NCBI RefSeq assembly: GCF_003994475.1
Contig: NZ_RZNY01000015.1
Span: 32,230-96,229, forward strand
From: Paenibacillus anaericanus
GTDB taxonomy: Bacteria > Bacillota > Bacilli > Paenibacillales > Paenibacillaceae
Length of the DNA stretch: 64,000 nt
Direction of reading: 5' to 3'
Made by a program: the position numbers and the translations under genes. Position 1 is the stretch's first letter. Each line of letters begins with the position of its first letter. The notes below the pieces were generated by a model. That model ran no database searches. It was not told the DNA's origin and worked only from the letters and a program-made list of their open reading frames with translations. Shown in pieces: positions 8,774 to 18,000 of this stretch.

Positions 8774-10963
8774 GTGATTGTTACGTTAGTTATCAAACGA
8801 GATGGGTCTGAAGTTCCCTTTAATCAGCAAAAAATTATTGATGCCATATGTGCTGCTATGAATTGTACAGACAAAAAAATAGATATGGATGTAGCTCAAA
8901 AGGTAGCTGATAAAGTTACGGTTAAAATCTCTAAGTTACATAAAATAGACATTGAACATATTCAAGACGAAGTACAGTCCGCACTGATGAACAGTAAACG
9001 TAAAGACGCTGCCGAGGAGTACATTGGTTACCGTGAAATTAGAACGCTCAAAAGACGGGAACGCAGCAGTTTGGATAAAAAGGTCCAGGGTCTTCTCGAC
9101 CTAACAAATGAAGAAGTTTTAAAAGAAAACTCTAATAAAGATGGAGCAACCATTCCAACGCAAAGAGATTTGCTAGCTGGGATTATGGCAAAAGACTTTG
9201 CCCAAACGTATATGATTCCGAAACGGGTTGTTGAAGCGCACAACAATGGAAGCCTGCATTTTCACGATCAGGATTATAGCCCTTACTTCCCTATCTATAA
9301 TTGTATGCTGATTGATCTAAAAGGAATGCTGGAGAATGGCTTTAAGCTAGGTAACGCGCAAATTGAAACTCCTAAATCGATTACGACAGCTACTGCGATT
9401 ACGGCACAAATTATTGCCCAAGTAGCTAGCCATATATATGGTGGGAATACGATTAATGAGATTGATATCATTCTAGCTCCGTATGTAGCACAGTCCTTCA
9501 TCAAGCATTTCAAAACGGGATTACAATGGCTCTATTCGATGAATCGTACGGACATTGATGCATTGGATATTTTCTATGAAAATCAACAGTTAAAAGAAAC
9601 ATACCCTAACTGTTTTGAATACGCTAAACATCTCACAGAAAAAGAGACTTTTGATGCTTTCCAATCCTTGGAGTATGAAATTAACACTTTGGTCAGTGCT
9701 AACGGTCAAACTCCGTTTAGTACATTCGGCTTTGGTAGAGGTCTATCATGGGAAGAGCGGCAGATTCAAATCGCTATCCTCAAGAACCGGATTAGAGGTC
9801 TAGGCAAAGATGGCAAAACACCTGTATTCCCTAAATTGATTTTTGGGATGGAAGAGGGCGTGAATTTGAAGCCTGAGGATCCTAACTATGATATTAAACA
9901 ATTGGCACTAAAATGTAGCACTTTACGTATGTATCCGGATATTATATCCGTACCTAAGGTCAAAGAAATTACAGGGTCGTTCAAATTCCCGATGGGCTGT
10001 AGATCCTTCTTGGGTGCATACGAGGAAGATGGACAAGCACTACACGATGGTAGATTCAATATGGGCGTCGTAACTGCCAATCTGCCTCGTATTGCGATTC
10101 GAGCTAAAGGATCCGAGAAGACATTCTACCGTTTGCTAGATGAATTGTTAGAAACCTGCAAAGAGGGTCTTATGTTCCGTGTGAACCGTCTGAAAGGAGT
10201 CAAAGCCAAAGTTGCTCCTATTCTGTATATGGAAGGTGCTGCAGGTAGCAGGCTTCAGCCAGAAGATAGCATTGATCACCTGTTAGAGAATGGTAGAGCC
10301 AGCATTTCACTTGGATACATCGGCATACATGAAACAATACTTTCCTTGTATGGACAGCATATTTTTGATGATGAGAAACTTCGCCAAAAAGGGTTAGATA
10401 TTGTGAAGTATTTAAGTGCTAAGGCTACGGCATGGAAAAATGAAACGGGATATGGTTTTAGTCTCTACTCTACTCCTGCGGAATCCTTGTGCTACCGCTT
10501 CTGTAAGCTGGATGAAGAACAATTCGGGGTCATTGCAGGTATTACGGATAAGGGGTATTACACGAACTCTTTCCACCTCGATGTCAACAAGAAAGTGACT
10601 CCATTTGAGAAGATTGAGCTGGAAAAGGATTATCCTCAGCATGCGAACGGCGGGTTTATTACCTACTGCGAATTTGATTCTTTAGTGAAAAATCCTGAGG
10701 CACTGGAAGCTGTATGGGATTATGCATATGAAAGATTACCTTACTTTGGAACCAATACGCCAACTGATAAATGCTTAGAATGTGGATTTGAGGGTGAATT
10801 TGAAGCTACAAACACTGGATTTAAGTGCCCTAACTGTGATAATAGCAATCCAAAGACTTCATCGGTAATCAGACGTTGCTGTGGGTATCTGTCGGAGCCA
10901 AGTCAGCGGCCATTTAATGCGGGGAAACAAAAAGAAGTTCTCTCTCGTGTAAAGCATATGTGA
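8774..10963 (+). CDS. nrdD: Anaerobic ribonucleoside-triphosphate reductase (class III)
   Basis: Makes deoxyribonucleoside triphosphates without oxygen using a glycyl radical. The 729-residue protein has an N-terminal ATP-cone (VIKRDGSEVPFNQQKIIDAI, allosteric control), the catalytic ten-stranded barrel, a zinc site with two CxxC pairs (CLECGFEGE and CPNCDN, about residues 675-700) and the glycyl radical motif RRCCGYLS near residue 710. The annotated start is GTG at 8774, but the best ribosome-site-like sequence (AAAGGGTG) overlaps it, so initiation could be a few codons further in. The activase gene nrdG follows after 4 nt, so the two form an operon. Confidence 0.96.
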   Translation: MIVTLVIKRDGSEVPFNQQKIIDAICAAMNCTDKKIDMDVAQKVADKVTVKISKLHKIDIEHIQDEVQSALMNSKRKDAAEEYIGYREIRTLKRRERSSLDKKVQGLLDLTNEEVLKENSNKDGATIPTQRDLLAGIMAKDFAQTYMIPKRVVEAHNNGSLHFHDQDYSPYFPIYNCMLIDLKGMLENGFKLGNAQIETPKSITTATAITAQIIAQVASHIYGGNTINEIDIILAPYVAQSFIKHFKTGLQWLYSMNRTDIDALDIFYENQQLKETYPNCFEYAKHLTEKETFDAFQSLEYEINTLVSANGQTPFSTFGFGRGLSWEERQIQIAILKNRIRGLGKDGKTPVFPKLIFGMEEGVNLKPEDPNYDIKQLALKCSTLRMYPDIISVPKVKEITGSFKFPMGCRSFLGAYEEDGQALHDGRFNMGVVTANLPRIAIRAKGSEKTFYRLLDELLETCKEGLMFRVNRLKGVKAKVAPILYMEGAAGSRLQPEDSIDHLLENGRASISLGYIGIHETILSLYGQHIFDDEKLRQKGLDIVKYLSAKATAWKNETGYGFSLYSTPAESLCYRFCKLDEEQFGVIAGITDKGYYTNSFHLDVNKKVTPFEKIELEKDYPQHANGGFITYCEFDSLVKNPEALEAVWDYAYERLPYFGTNTPTDKCLECGFEGEFEATNTGFKCPNCDNSNPKTSSVIRRCCGYLSEPSQRPFNAGKQKEVLSRVKHM

Positions 10964-10967
10964 TGTT

Positions 10968-11468
10968 ATGAATATAGCCGATTATAAAAAATACGATGTA
11001 CTTAATGGGAAAGGGTTACGAAATTCCCTATTCACCTCCGGATGCCGTCATCACTGTAAAGGGTGCTTCAATGCAGCTACCTGGAATTTTGATTACGGTA
11101 CCCCTTATACACCACAATTTGAAGATCAGGTTATTTCTGATTTGAATGTCGAAGGCATCAAAATTTCCGGTTTATCCCTCCTAGGCGGAGAGCCTTTTGA
11201 ACATGTTGATGGTTTGTTGGGGCTCGTTAGACGGATACAGCAAGAATGTGTCGGCAAGGATATATGGATCTGGTCAGGATACACGTTCGAAGAGATTCTA
11301 GCCGACACCTCTAAGTCAGAGTTACTTGCCTATTGTGATGTACTTATCGACGGTAAATTCATCTTAGAGCAGCGGAATTTGAAGCTACAATGGCGAGGAT
11401 CAGAGAATCAGCGTGTAATCAATGTGAAACAGAGTCTTCATCAAGGGAAGGTCGTCTTACAGGATTAG
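10968..11468 (+). CDS. nrdG: Anaerobic ribonucleotide reductase activating protein (radical SAM)
   Basis: 166 residues. A radical SAM enzyme that cleaves S-adenosylmethionine to install the glycyl radical on NrdD. The 4Fe-4S ligands are visible in TSGCRHHCKGCFNAATW (CxxxCxxC, residues about 25-40), followed by the SAM-binding GGEP loop in SLLGGEPFEH and the NrdG-typical IWIWSGYTFEEIL. The length and motif order match NrdG. It starts 4 nt after the nrdD stop with only a weak ribosome site, suggesting translational coupling. The operon ends at the strong terminator just downstream. Confidence 0.95.
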   Translation: MNIADYKKYDVLNGKGLRNSLFTSGCRHHCKGCFNAATWNFDYGTPYTPQFEDQVISDLNVEGIKISGLSLLGGEPFEHVDGLLGLVRRIQQECVGKDIWIWSGYTFEEILADTSKSELLAYCDVLIDGKFILEQRNLKLQWRGSENQRVINVKQSLHQGKVVLQD

Positions 11469-11493
11469 AATAGAGTTTGAAAATAGCATGATT

Positions 11494-11540
11494 AAAAATC
11501 GCCGCTCTTCTTCCGTTGTTGGAAGTGAGCGGCGATTTTT
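11494..11540. terminator. Bidirectional terminator between nrdG and the DUF4179 gene
   Basis: AAAAATCGCCGCTC pairs perfectly with GAGCGGCGATTTTT across a 19-nt loop. The A and T runs flank the GC stem on both strands, so it can terminate nrdDG rightward and the sigma/DUF4179 operon leftward. Confidence 0.9.
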
Positions 11541-11607
11541 AAGTGGCTTGCTCGATTTACATAAAATCTGGTTTAAATATATTGAGCGTTGTAACAATCG
11601 TATGATT

Positions 11608-12924
11608 TTATTTTTTTTGATCTATAGGAATAGATATTGTCTTGTCATAGGTTTTAATATAGTCAAATCCGTCCAGCAACAGGTGTTCCGGTTCCTCCAT
11701 TGTATTAAAAGAATACGTCTGCTCCCAGAGGATGTTACCATTTTTCAGATCCCACGGCCGTGATGAGGAAATTGATGATACGGGAACTACGATATCACCA
11801 GCTTGAACGGATAAATTTCCCGTTTCCAAAAATGTGAATTGTTTTCTGGCTATAACGATATCATAGCCTGTATCGGTTTTTGTTACGCTCCGAATCCATA
11901 CCTTCTCATTGCCAATTTTGATGGATTGATCTGATGGTGAGGCTAGGGAGATGGGTTCTTCTACTTTCTGATATCCGGGAAAATCTTCGAGTACAAGCTC
12001 AATGGTCTTTATCTTGTCTGTCGGAAGCACATCAAATTCAAGTTCAAATCCCAGAATTCCCTTTTTAGTATTATCCGACTGCATTCTCCATGATTTCATT
12101 TCTGTTCCATTCACATAAAGCTTTGTATTACCTGAAAATCTTGGGTATCCCTCTTCATCCATTTCATAATGCCCCTTCACGATGGTTGAAGTTGGCGAAG
12201 CAGTAATGGAGTCATAATGGACAGTCCCCTCATCGACAGGAACGGATTTAGAAATTTCCTCTTTAATAATACTATTCATCGCTTTATTAGCCTCAAAATT
12301 GAAAGAGATGGGATATGATGCCCGCTCCCCGTTATCCAGCCACTCAATGAATGTAACGGTTAAAGTTCTGGAGAATGGACTAACTGGATCGAATTTATCT
12401 ATTCTTTCGATATGGGTCTCGTCTTTGCTGTTGTTACCACCTCCACCTTTCGAATAAGAATCAGTCAGGAAACCTTGAATTTTGTCCGTTTGATAACGAA
12501 ATGAACCACTGTCAGTAAATACGGAGCCTTCAGGTCGATCAATGGTGTAATACATCAACAAAGCGTTATCGTCCGCTATAACCCCGTTAATGGTAATAAC
12601 CGTACCGTCATCAAGTGTTTTGCTCTTGTTTACCGTTTGTCCATATCCTTGATCTGCCACTTCAGAAAAACTGAGAGAATACAAATCGGTTTTATCAAGC
12701 AGCTTACTTCCGTAATAAGCAAAGGCAGGATATTGATACGTTCCGATAATTAGAAGGAGTACTGCAGCTGTTGATGCAACCCACGTCATAGCTCTATTTA
12801 TATTCTTTTTCTTAGCGGGAACATCTTCAAGTGCTTTGCGAAGTCTGCCCTCAAGATCTGACGGAGCCTGTACCACATTCAAGCTTTGTTTGTGTTCCTG
12901 TAATTTCTCCTCGATCGTTTGCAT
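11608..12924 (-). CDS. DUF4179-domain membrane protein, probable anti-sigma factor
   Basis: 438 residues. A cytoplasmic N-terminus of about 50 residues is followed by one transmembrane helix (AVLLLIIGTYQYPAFAYYG, about residues 50-70) and a large extracytoplasmic domain with the pattern of DUF4179 (INGVIADDNALLMYYTIDRP). Proteins of this shape are typically encoded directly after ECF sigma factors and are thought to hold them at the membrane. The ATG at 12924 has GGAGG 8 nt upstream and lies inside the sigma gene, giving an unusually long overlap of 74 nt. The anti-sigma role is inferred from gene order. Confidence 0.8.
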   Translation of the reverse strand: MQTIEEKLQEHKQSLNVVQAPSDLEGRLRKALEDVPAKKKNINRAMTWVASTAAVLLLIIGTYQYPAFAYYGSKLLDKTDLYSLSFSEVADQGYGQTVNKSKTLDDGTVITINGVIADDNALLMYYTIDRPEGSVFTDSGSFRYQTDKIQGFLTDSYSKGGGGNNSKDETHIERIDKFDPVSPFSRTLTVTFIEWLDNGERASYPISFNFEANKAMNSIIKEEISKSVPVDEGTVHYDSITASPTSTIVKGHYEMDEEGYPRFSGNTKLYVNGTEMKSWRMQSDNTKKGILGFELEFDVLPTDKIKTIELVLEDFPGYQKVEEPISLASPSDQSIKIGNEKVWIRSVTKTDTGYDIVIARKQFTFLETGNLSVQAGDIVVPVSSISSSRPWDLKNGNILWEQTYSFNTMEEPEHLLLDGFDYIKTYDKTISIPIDQKK

Positions 12925-13453
12925 AACCATCACCTCCGATTAAGACTTTGAGTTTTTGTAATCCTTGTGAGATTCTAGATTTGATTGTGCCAAGCGGTGC
13001 ACCGGTCATGTCAGCAATCGTCTGGTACGCAAGATCATGAACATAACGAAGTTCGATCGCTTCCCGCTGCTGTGCATTCAGATGAGATAGTAGTACATCC
13101 ATGTTCATCTCAGACTCTGAGTAGCGATATGGATTATCGTCAGTTAATGTAGCAAGTGAGGATTCTCGCTCGTTCTCCAGTGGAAGAAATCGATCCTTTT
13201 TGCGGAGTAATGTTTTACACCGATTCACTAGAATGGTTTTGCTCCAGCTGTAGAATGCTTCGCCTTTTTGCAATTGATCAATCTTTTCATAAAGTGTAAC
13301 AATCATGTCTTCCATTGCATCCATCGCGTCATGCTCATTTCCCATGTATGTATGGGCAAGACGATAATAAGCGTCCTGATCAGCTATGATTAGCTGTAAT
13401 AAAGCTTCCTTGTTGCCTTTTTGGGCTTGTTTGACAAGACGGCTTACTTTCAT
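12851..13453 (-). CDS. ECF-type RNA polymerase sigma factor
   Basis: 200 residues, the usual ECF size. Region 2 is seen in AYYRLAHTYMGNEHDAMDAM and FYSWSKTILVNRCKTLLRK, and region 4 in LNAQQREAIELRYVHDLAYQ followed by a helix-turn-helix MTGAPLGTIKSRISQGLQKL. The start is the ATG at 13453 with GGGGAG upstream; the 20 extra upstream codons lack support. The last ~24 residues after the region 4 helix overlap the DUF4179 gene in another frame and look dispensable. It is likely autoregulated with its partner; a TATAAT lies about 40 nt upstream, but no clear ECF-type promoter was identified. Confidence 0.9.
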   Translation of the reverse strand: MKVSRLVKQAQKGNKEALLQLIIADQDAYYRLAHTYMGNEHDAMDAMEDMIVTLYEKIDQLQKGEAFYSWSKTILVNRCKTLLRKKDRFLPLENERESSLATLTDDNPYRYSESEMNMDVLLSHLNAQQREAIELRYVHDLAYQTIADMTGAPLGTIKSRISQGLQKLKVLIGGDGYANDRGEITGTQTKLECGTGSVRS

Positions 13454-13588
13454 GTTCTCTCCCCTTTTCATAGATAAGAGATCGCAGCGATTATAAAAGT
13501 TCATTTCGCACAAAAAAAATCCACAACCAAGTCACAGGGAAGTCACCTTATCCCCATGAGGTTGCGGAGGTATATGAAATTAATAATT

Positions 13589-13930
13589 TTATAGTGCGCT
13601 GGATGCTTGGCTGACCCATGATACCAACTGGGCTGTGTCAAACGAATCCCCTTTACGCAGCTTCAGTGTTTTTCGTTCCGGAGGACCATCGAATTTGCCT
13701 TCAGAAAGCTCTAACTCGGAGGCATTAAAGATGGTAAAGCTGACTACATCTTTCGATGTGGAGATAACTGCAGCATATTTTCCGTTTTTCAAAAAATGAG
13801 GCTTCTTATACTGAATTCTTTCTTGAGGATCCGGGATGGCTTGATGTACAACCTCGCGAAGACGAGAAGATAGTTCAACCTGCCAAGGTTCCTTTATAGC
13901 TTCAATAAAATCGGTCACTTCTTGATTCAT
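13589..13930 (-). CDS. DUF1801 (YdhG-like) protein
   Basis: 113 residues fitting the DUF1801/YdhG fold: EVTDFIEAIKEPWQVELSSR at the start, IQYKKPHFLKNGKYAAVIST in the middle and a C-terminal helix. Members are small cytoplasmic proteins related to frataxin-like or iron-chaperone folds; the biochemical role is not established. The start has AAGGAGG 8 nt upstream. It sits downstream of the sigma gene's upstream region with its own gap, so it is probably a separate unit. Confidence 0.75.
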   Translation of the reverse strand: MNQEVTDFIEAIKEPWQVELSSRLREVVHQAIPDPQERIQYKKPHFLKNGKYAAVISTSKDVVSFTIFNASELELSEGKFDGPPERKTLKLRKGDSFDTAQLVSWVSQASSAL

Positions 13931-14009
13931 TTTATTTGCCTCCTTATGAATGGTTTCATGGTTTATGGAAAACCTTTATTTCAGCTTATAGAATCTTATA
14001 TCTCCCTCA

Positions 14010-14465
14010 TTACCATTTTGTTAAATATCCAGATTTTCTTAACACTAGTTCATTAAACGGATTTAGACCTGGTATAGGTTCATCGAGTGAGAAAAACCTG
14101 AGTTCAAGCCCTTCATCATCATTAACTGTGGGTATTCCTTCAACATCTAAAGCTTCAAAAATGGCCATTACATTATATATTTCATCCCCATGCGGGTATT
14201 TATAGTACATGTCCTGCCCTGAAAGAAGCGTTATAAATTTAAAGTTATTCGCCCTTAAACCTGCCTCTTCGTATAGCTCTCGGCTTGCCGCCTCCTCCAA
14301 AGATTCCCCAAGTTCCAGCGCTCCTCCAATGGTTCCCCAATCCAAACTATCCGTTCGTTTCTGTAATAATAGATGTCCGTATTCATTGAAAATAAGTACA
14401 CATGCTCCAGCCATTATTAATGGGCGTGAACCAACTACTTTTCTTAGATCACTTATATATCCCAT
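14010..14465 (-). CDS. NUDIX hydrolase
   Basis: 151 residues with a complete Nudix box beginning at GGALELGESLEEAASRELYE and ending EEAGL (about residues 47-71), which binds the divalent metals that hydrolyse diphosphate bonds. The pattern TDSLDWGTIGGALE before it is that of ADP-ribose pyrophosphatase/MutT-like proteins. The precise substrate is not predictable. It is 14 nt downstream of the hydrolase gene ending at 14480, so the two are cotranscribed. Confidence 0.88.
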   Translation of the reverse strand: MGYISDLRKVVGSRPLIMAGACVLIFNEYGHLLLQKRTDSLDWGTIGGALELGESLEEAASRELYEEAGLRANNFKFITLLSGQDMYYKYPHGDEIYNVMAIFEALDVEGIPTVNDDEGLELRFFSLDEPIPGLNPFNELVLRKSGYLTKW

Positions 14466-14479
14466 GAAATCCTCCCATA

Positions 14480-15103
14480 CTAACCAATATCCTTGAAGAA
14501 ATCGCCATACAGCTCGACAATTTCCTTCAATACGTTTAATGACTCATTAACGGAACCCACCTCTAAAGAATGTGTACCATTTAGAAAAGAGTGAACCTGA
14601 ACATCATTAAAGCCTTCTATAGATTCTCTGCTCTCTTGACTGAATTGTGGATCATTCGTTCCGTAAATTACAAGACAATTGGAATTCTGAATATAAGGCA
14701 CGGTTTCATTTAAGGGCGTTAAGAACAGTTGCTTTATTGGTCCCCCATCAATTAACTCATCTGCCACTTTTCCAGAAATAACTGTACCTAGACTTTTGCT
14801 TACAAAGACTAATGTAGAATACGGTTCTTTTACTTGTTGAATTGCTTTCTTACACTCATCAATAAGGATAGGTATATCTTCATACTCTAGATCTGTCCTT
14901 GCACTTTGGTAGCCATATTCAAGTAATAATACATCGTGATTATTCTCAATGGCACTTTGACTCGAATAGTACAATAGGGGGAGTTCACATGGGTAGTTCT
15001 TGCCGGGGAATAGGACAACTAACGATTTCGAGTTATTGGAAATATGTCGATGTTTAACTTCTATTCCCCAGAACGACGGGAGTGTTACATAGTTTCTTTC
15101 CAT
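14480..15103 (-). CDS. Alpha/beta hydrolase-like protein
   Basis: 207 residues. The start resembles an alpha/beta hydrolase core strand (SLVVLFPGKNYPCELPLLYY), the nucleophile elbow reads VSKSLGTVIS (SxSxG rather than GxSxG), and an acid strand (CLVIYGTNDPQF) is followed by NGTHSLEV, which would give the catalytic His. The Ser, Asp and His order fits a small esterase or peptidase-like hydrolase. The first Gly of the elbow is replaced by Ser, which some family members tolerate. Substrate unknown. Confidence 0.7.
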   Translation of the reverse strand: MERNYVTLPSFWGIEVKHRHISNNSKSLVVLFPGKNYPCELPLLYYSSQSAIENNHDVLLLEYGYQSARTDLEYEDIPILIDECKKAIQQVKEPYSTLVFVSKSLGTVISGKVADELIDGGPIKQLFLTPLNETVPYIQNSNCLVIYGTNDPQFSQESRESIEGFNDVQVHSFLNGTHSLEVGSVNESLNVLKEIVELYGDFFKDIG

Positions 15104-15125
15104 TTCTATACTTCCTCCCCAATTA

Positions 15126-15704
15126 TCATCTTCTTGTCATTATGATGATCCCTGTTGACCAATCCAACTTGGCCATATGAAATTCTGTCTTCTTTTCTAA
15201 ATACTCGATTAGTTCCTGTACTTTGTCACCATGACCTTCAGGCCAATTGGATTGAGGGTTTAGATCATCTATGATGTAAATTCCATGGGGATTGATCATG
15301 TTCAAGGTCTCTTCAACTAAATAAAACTTCCCGGGCCACGTGTCCGCAAAAATGATATCGAATTTATCATTGAGGTGATCCTCGATGTACTTACCTCCAT
15401 CTTCAACAATGAATTCAATTCGCTTATCATGTCCTAATACATCTCTAGCCACCGCTGCACTCTCTGCGTCGAATTCAACTGAGACTAATCTACTCCCTTG
15501 ATCCATACCTTCTAATATCCAAGATGTTGAGTAGCCTGCGCCTGTGCCAAGTTCAAGAATACTTGCATTTGGTTTATTCATTACCAATACTCTGAGCAAA
15601 CTCCCCGTCAAACTATCACATGATGCCGTAAAGCCTTGCTTAGTTGCATGTTCAAGAATCTCCTCTGTATGCTTAGGTAACTTCAAGTTTATCAAATCAT
15701 CCAT
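15126..15704 (-). CDS. O-methyltransferase (class I SAM-dependent)
   Basis: 192 residues. The SAM-binding motif SILELGTGAGYSTSWILEGM is followed by the acidic ribose-binding strand (RLVSVEFDAES) and FDIIFADTWPGKF, typical of the COMT/CCoAOMT-like family that methylates hydroxyls of small molecules. I chose the ATG at 15704 (AAAGGAGA ahead of it) because the 29 upstream codons of open frame run back into the lacI terminator. It heads a short run with the hydrolase and NUDIX genes downstream. Confidence 0.85.
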   Translation of the reverse strand: MDDLINLKLPKHTEEILEHATKQGFTASCDSLTGSLLRVLVMNKPNASILELGTGAGYSTSWILEGMDQGSRLVSVEFDAESAAVARDVLGHDKRIEFIVEDGGKYIEDHLNDKFDIIFADTWPGKFYLVEETLNMINPHGIYIIDDLNPQSNWPEGHGDKVQELIEYLEKKTEFHMAKLDWSTGIIIMTRR

Positions 15705-15773
15705 GGTTAGTCTCCTTTTTCGTATTCTGATATAATCCAAAAGCCTCTGTTCATCGTTGAAAAGGACCTCAAC

Positions 15774-15815
15774 AAAAAAACACCACGACAAAGCTTATCT
15801 GCTTCGTCATGGTGT
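15774..15815 (-). terminator. Rho-independent terminator of the lacI-type gene
   Basis: On the minus strand ACACCATGAC pairs with GTCGTGGTGT (one G-U pair), and the stem is followed by an uninterrupted T run of seven. It is located 45 nt past the LacI-family stop codon. Confidence 0.88.
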
Positions 15816-15860
15816 CTTTAAACAATACCATGGTTTACTGTTATTTTAAATAAAAACACC

Positions 15861-16892
15861 TTATAGTAAGGACCTTGTAGATTCTCTAACGATCAGCTCT
15901 GCCGGGAAGATTTTGTGCGAATGTGTTATTTTTTTATTGATTAGATCAAAAAGAATTTTAATAGTCTCTTCCGCCATTTCTACTACTGGTTGTTTCATGG
16001 TCGTAAGTGAAGGATTATAATAAAATGATATATCCAGTCCATCAAAACCCGCAACTGAGTAATCCTCTGGAACTCTCTTACCAGCTTCTATTATGGCTCG
16101 ACATGCACCAACTGCTAGATTATCAGAAATAGCATAAATGGCTGTAAACTCTTCTTTGGTTTCTAACATTTCTTTGGTAACTGTATATCCATTTTCCATG
16201 GTATAACTTTCGATATTTTCTTTCATACACCATACCAATTGTGCATTATAATCTATCCCATTATCTTTAAGAGCTTGTTTATATCCTTCGTATCTTAACT
16301 TACCAATACTCACATCATCCATAGCTGCTGTAATGATTGCAATTTTTGTATGGCCCTGATTACATAAATAGTCTACCATTCTATAGCTTTCTTTAAAGTC
16401 ATCCACTGATACTGAAGAATAATTATTCAGATCAAACTCTTCGGTCATCCCAATTGTACTAAGTACAAAAGGTACAGTTAATTGATTTAGCTTTTCTTGG
16501 GAGTGTGAAAAATATCCTCCCAAAAACACAATACCCTTCAACCGCTTTTCTTTCTCTAGTTCAATAGCCACTTCGATTTCATCTTGATTTTCATCTACCC
16601 GTTGCAAAAAGAAAGAATATTTCTTCCTCTGAATTTCTTGTTCAAATACCTTAATCATATGATTGAAAAAAGGATTGGTAATTCCCTTAATCAAAACGGC
16701 AATTGTTTTCGAAGCAGAACGCTTCAAATTCCTCGCGCTGTTATTTGGAACATAATGATTTTCTTTAATCACCTTCATAATCATCGCTTTGGTTTCTTCA
16801 CTAATATCCGGATGATTATTCATAGCTCTAGATACTGTTGTTACCCCAACTCCACACATTTTGGCAATATCAATAATTGTCATTCGTTCCAT
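15861..16892 (-). CDS. LacI-family transcriptional regulator
   Basis: 343 residues. The N-terminal helix-turn-helix MTIIDIAKMCGVGVTTVSRA (with hinge VPNNSARNLKR) is followed by a periplasmic-binding-protein-like effector domain (TIAVLIKGITNPFFNHMI through PSLTTMKQPVVEMAEETIKI). Such proteins repress sugar operons and release DNA on binding a sugar. I prefer the ATG at 16892; the upstream ATG at 16925 is not supported. It is last in the order binding protein, permease, permease, regulator and very likely controls that operon through the operator at 20491. Confidence 0.93.
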   Translation of the reverse strand: MERMTIIDIAKMCGVGVTTVSRAMNNHPDISEETKAMIMKVIKENHYVPNNSARNLKRSASKTIAVLIKGITNPFFNHMIKVFEQEIQRKKYSFFLQRVDENQDEIEVAIELEKEKRLKGIVFLGGYFSHSQEKLNQLTVPFVLSTIGMTEEFDLNNYSSVSVDDFKESYRMVDYLCNQGHTKIAIITAAMDDVSIGKLRYEGYKQALKDNGIDYNAQLVWCMKENIESYTMENGYTVTKEMLETKEEFTAIYAISDNLAVGACRAIIEAGKRVPEDYSVAGFDGLDISFYYNPSLTTMKQPVVEMAEETIKILFDLINKKITHSHKIFPAELIVRESTRSLL

Positions 16893-17054
16893 AGTGTTTG
16901 TTCTTCCCTTACAGTGTAGTTTCATTCATCCATCAATATATCAATTAAAGTTGCGTGAAACCAATAAATCAATAGGTTCTCCTATAATTCCAACAGCTGT
17001 GATGAGATAAACTTATTCTATATCAAAATGTAAATTACATACAAGTGCAACAAA

Positions 17055-17099
17055 AGTAGGATCTTCTTGGTGTCGATATCCCCAAGAAAGAACCCTACT
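17055..17099 (-). terminator. Terminator after the sugar permease operon
   Basis: Imperfect stem AGTAGGGTTCTTTCTTGGG against CCAAGAAGATCCTACT on the minus strand, followed by TTTTGTTG. It lies about 60 nt beyond the second permease stop. Read-through into the lacI-type gene is possible because the T run is short. Confidence 0.7.
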
Positions 17100-17160
17100 C
17101 TAATCCAAAGAATAATAAGTACCGATGTACATATTGTAAGCTACACCCAAGAGATAAAGC

Positions 17161-18000
17161 TTATCCCTTAACAGCCCCTGCAACAACACCCTCAATAATA
17201 TACTTTTGACAGGTTAGATAGAATACTACAATAGGTATAATAGCTAAGACTAACATTGCCATCATGGCTCCCATATCGATTGATCCATATCCACCCTTTA
17301 GGTACTGAATTGCAATTGGAATAGTTCTGTATTCCGTACCAATAACTAGGAGTGGTAGTAAGTAGTCATTCCATACCCACATAACATTTAGAATAGCTAC
17401 TGTTATCGCGATGGGCTTAAGAATTGGCAGTACTACTTTAAAGAACGACTGAGCAGGATTACATCCATCAATCATAACGGCCTCTTCAATCTCAAGCGGT
17501 ATTGATTTGACGAACCCACTAAATAAGAATACCGACAAGCCGGAACCAAATCCCAGATATATTAATATAATTCCTATTGGATTATCAATACTTAAGACGT
17601 TGGCAACCTTTGTCATTGTGAACATAACCATTTGGAATGGAACGATCATCGAGAATACAAATACATAGAACAATAGGCTATTAAACTTTGTCTTAACTCT
17701 TGTAATATACCATGCTGTCATTGATGTAAATAAAACAATAGCGGCAACGGAACACACTGTAATAAACAGTGACATACCGAACGCAGATACGAAACCAATC
17801 TTAGTGATACCACTGGTATAGTTACTTAAGCCAGCAAAAGTATCACTATTAGGAAGTGCAAAAGGAGCATCACTAATGAAGAACTTACCTTTAAAGGAGT
17901 TCATGAGAACGATAAAGATTGGCGACAAAAATAGAACAGTCAAAACTGACAAAATGATGTATAGAATATAATCACTTACTCTTGTTTTTGCCTTATTCAT
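17161..18000 (-). CDS. Carbohydrate ABC transporter permease (MalG-like)
   Basis: 279 residues with six predicted membrane helices and the cytoplasmic EAA loop EIEEAVMIDGCNPAQSFFKV, which docks with the ATPase. The family is the inner-membrane half of CUT1 sugar importers. The start ATG at 18000 shares one base with the stop of the preceding permease (TGATG), so the two are coupled and made in equal amounts. No ATPase gene is linked; a shared MsmK/MsmX-type ATPase elsewhere is the known solution for such systems. Confidence 0.93.
   Translation of the reverse strand: MNKAKTRVSDYILYIILSVLTVLFLSPIFIVLMNSFKGKFFISDAPFALPNSDTFAGLSNYTSGITKIGFVSAFGMSLFITVCSVAAIVLFTSMTAWYITRVKTKFNSLLFYVFVFSMIVPFQMVMFTMTKVANVLSIDNPIGIILIYLGFGSGLSVFLFSGFVKSIPLEIEEAVMIDGCNPAQSFFKVVLPILKPIAITVAILNVMWVWNDYLLPLLVIGTEYRTIPIAIQYLKGGYGSIDMGAMMAMLVLAIIPIVVFYLTCQKYIIEGVVAGAVKG

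Noticed and set aside
13454..13588. ECF-type promoter before the sigma gene
   Set aside because: A TGAAC and CGATC pair is present but the spacing is 14 bp, shorter than known ECF promoters; a TATAAT nearby is as likely.
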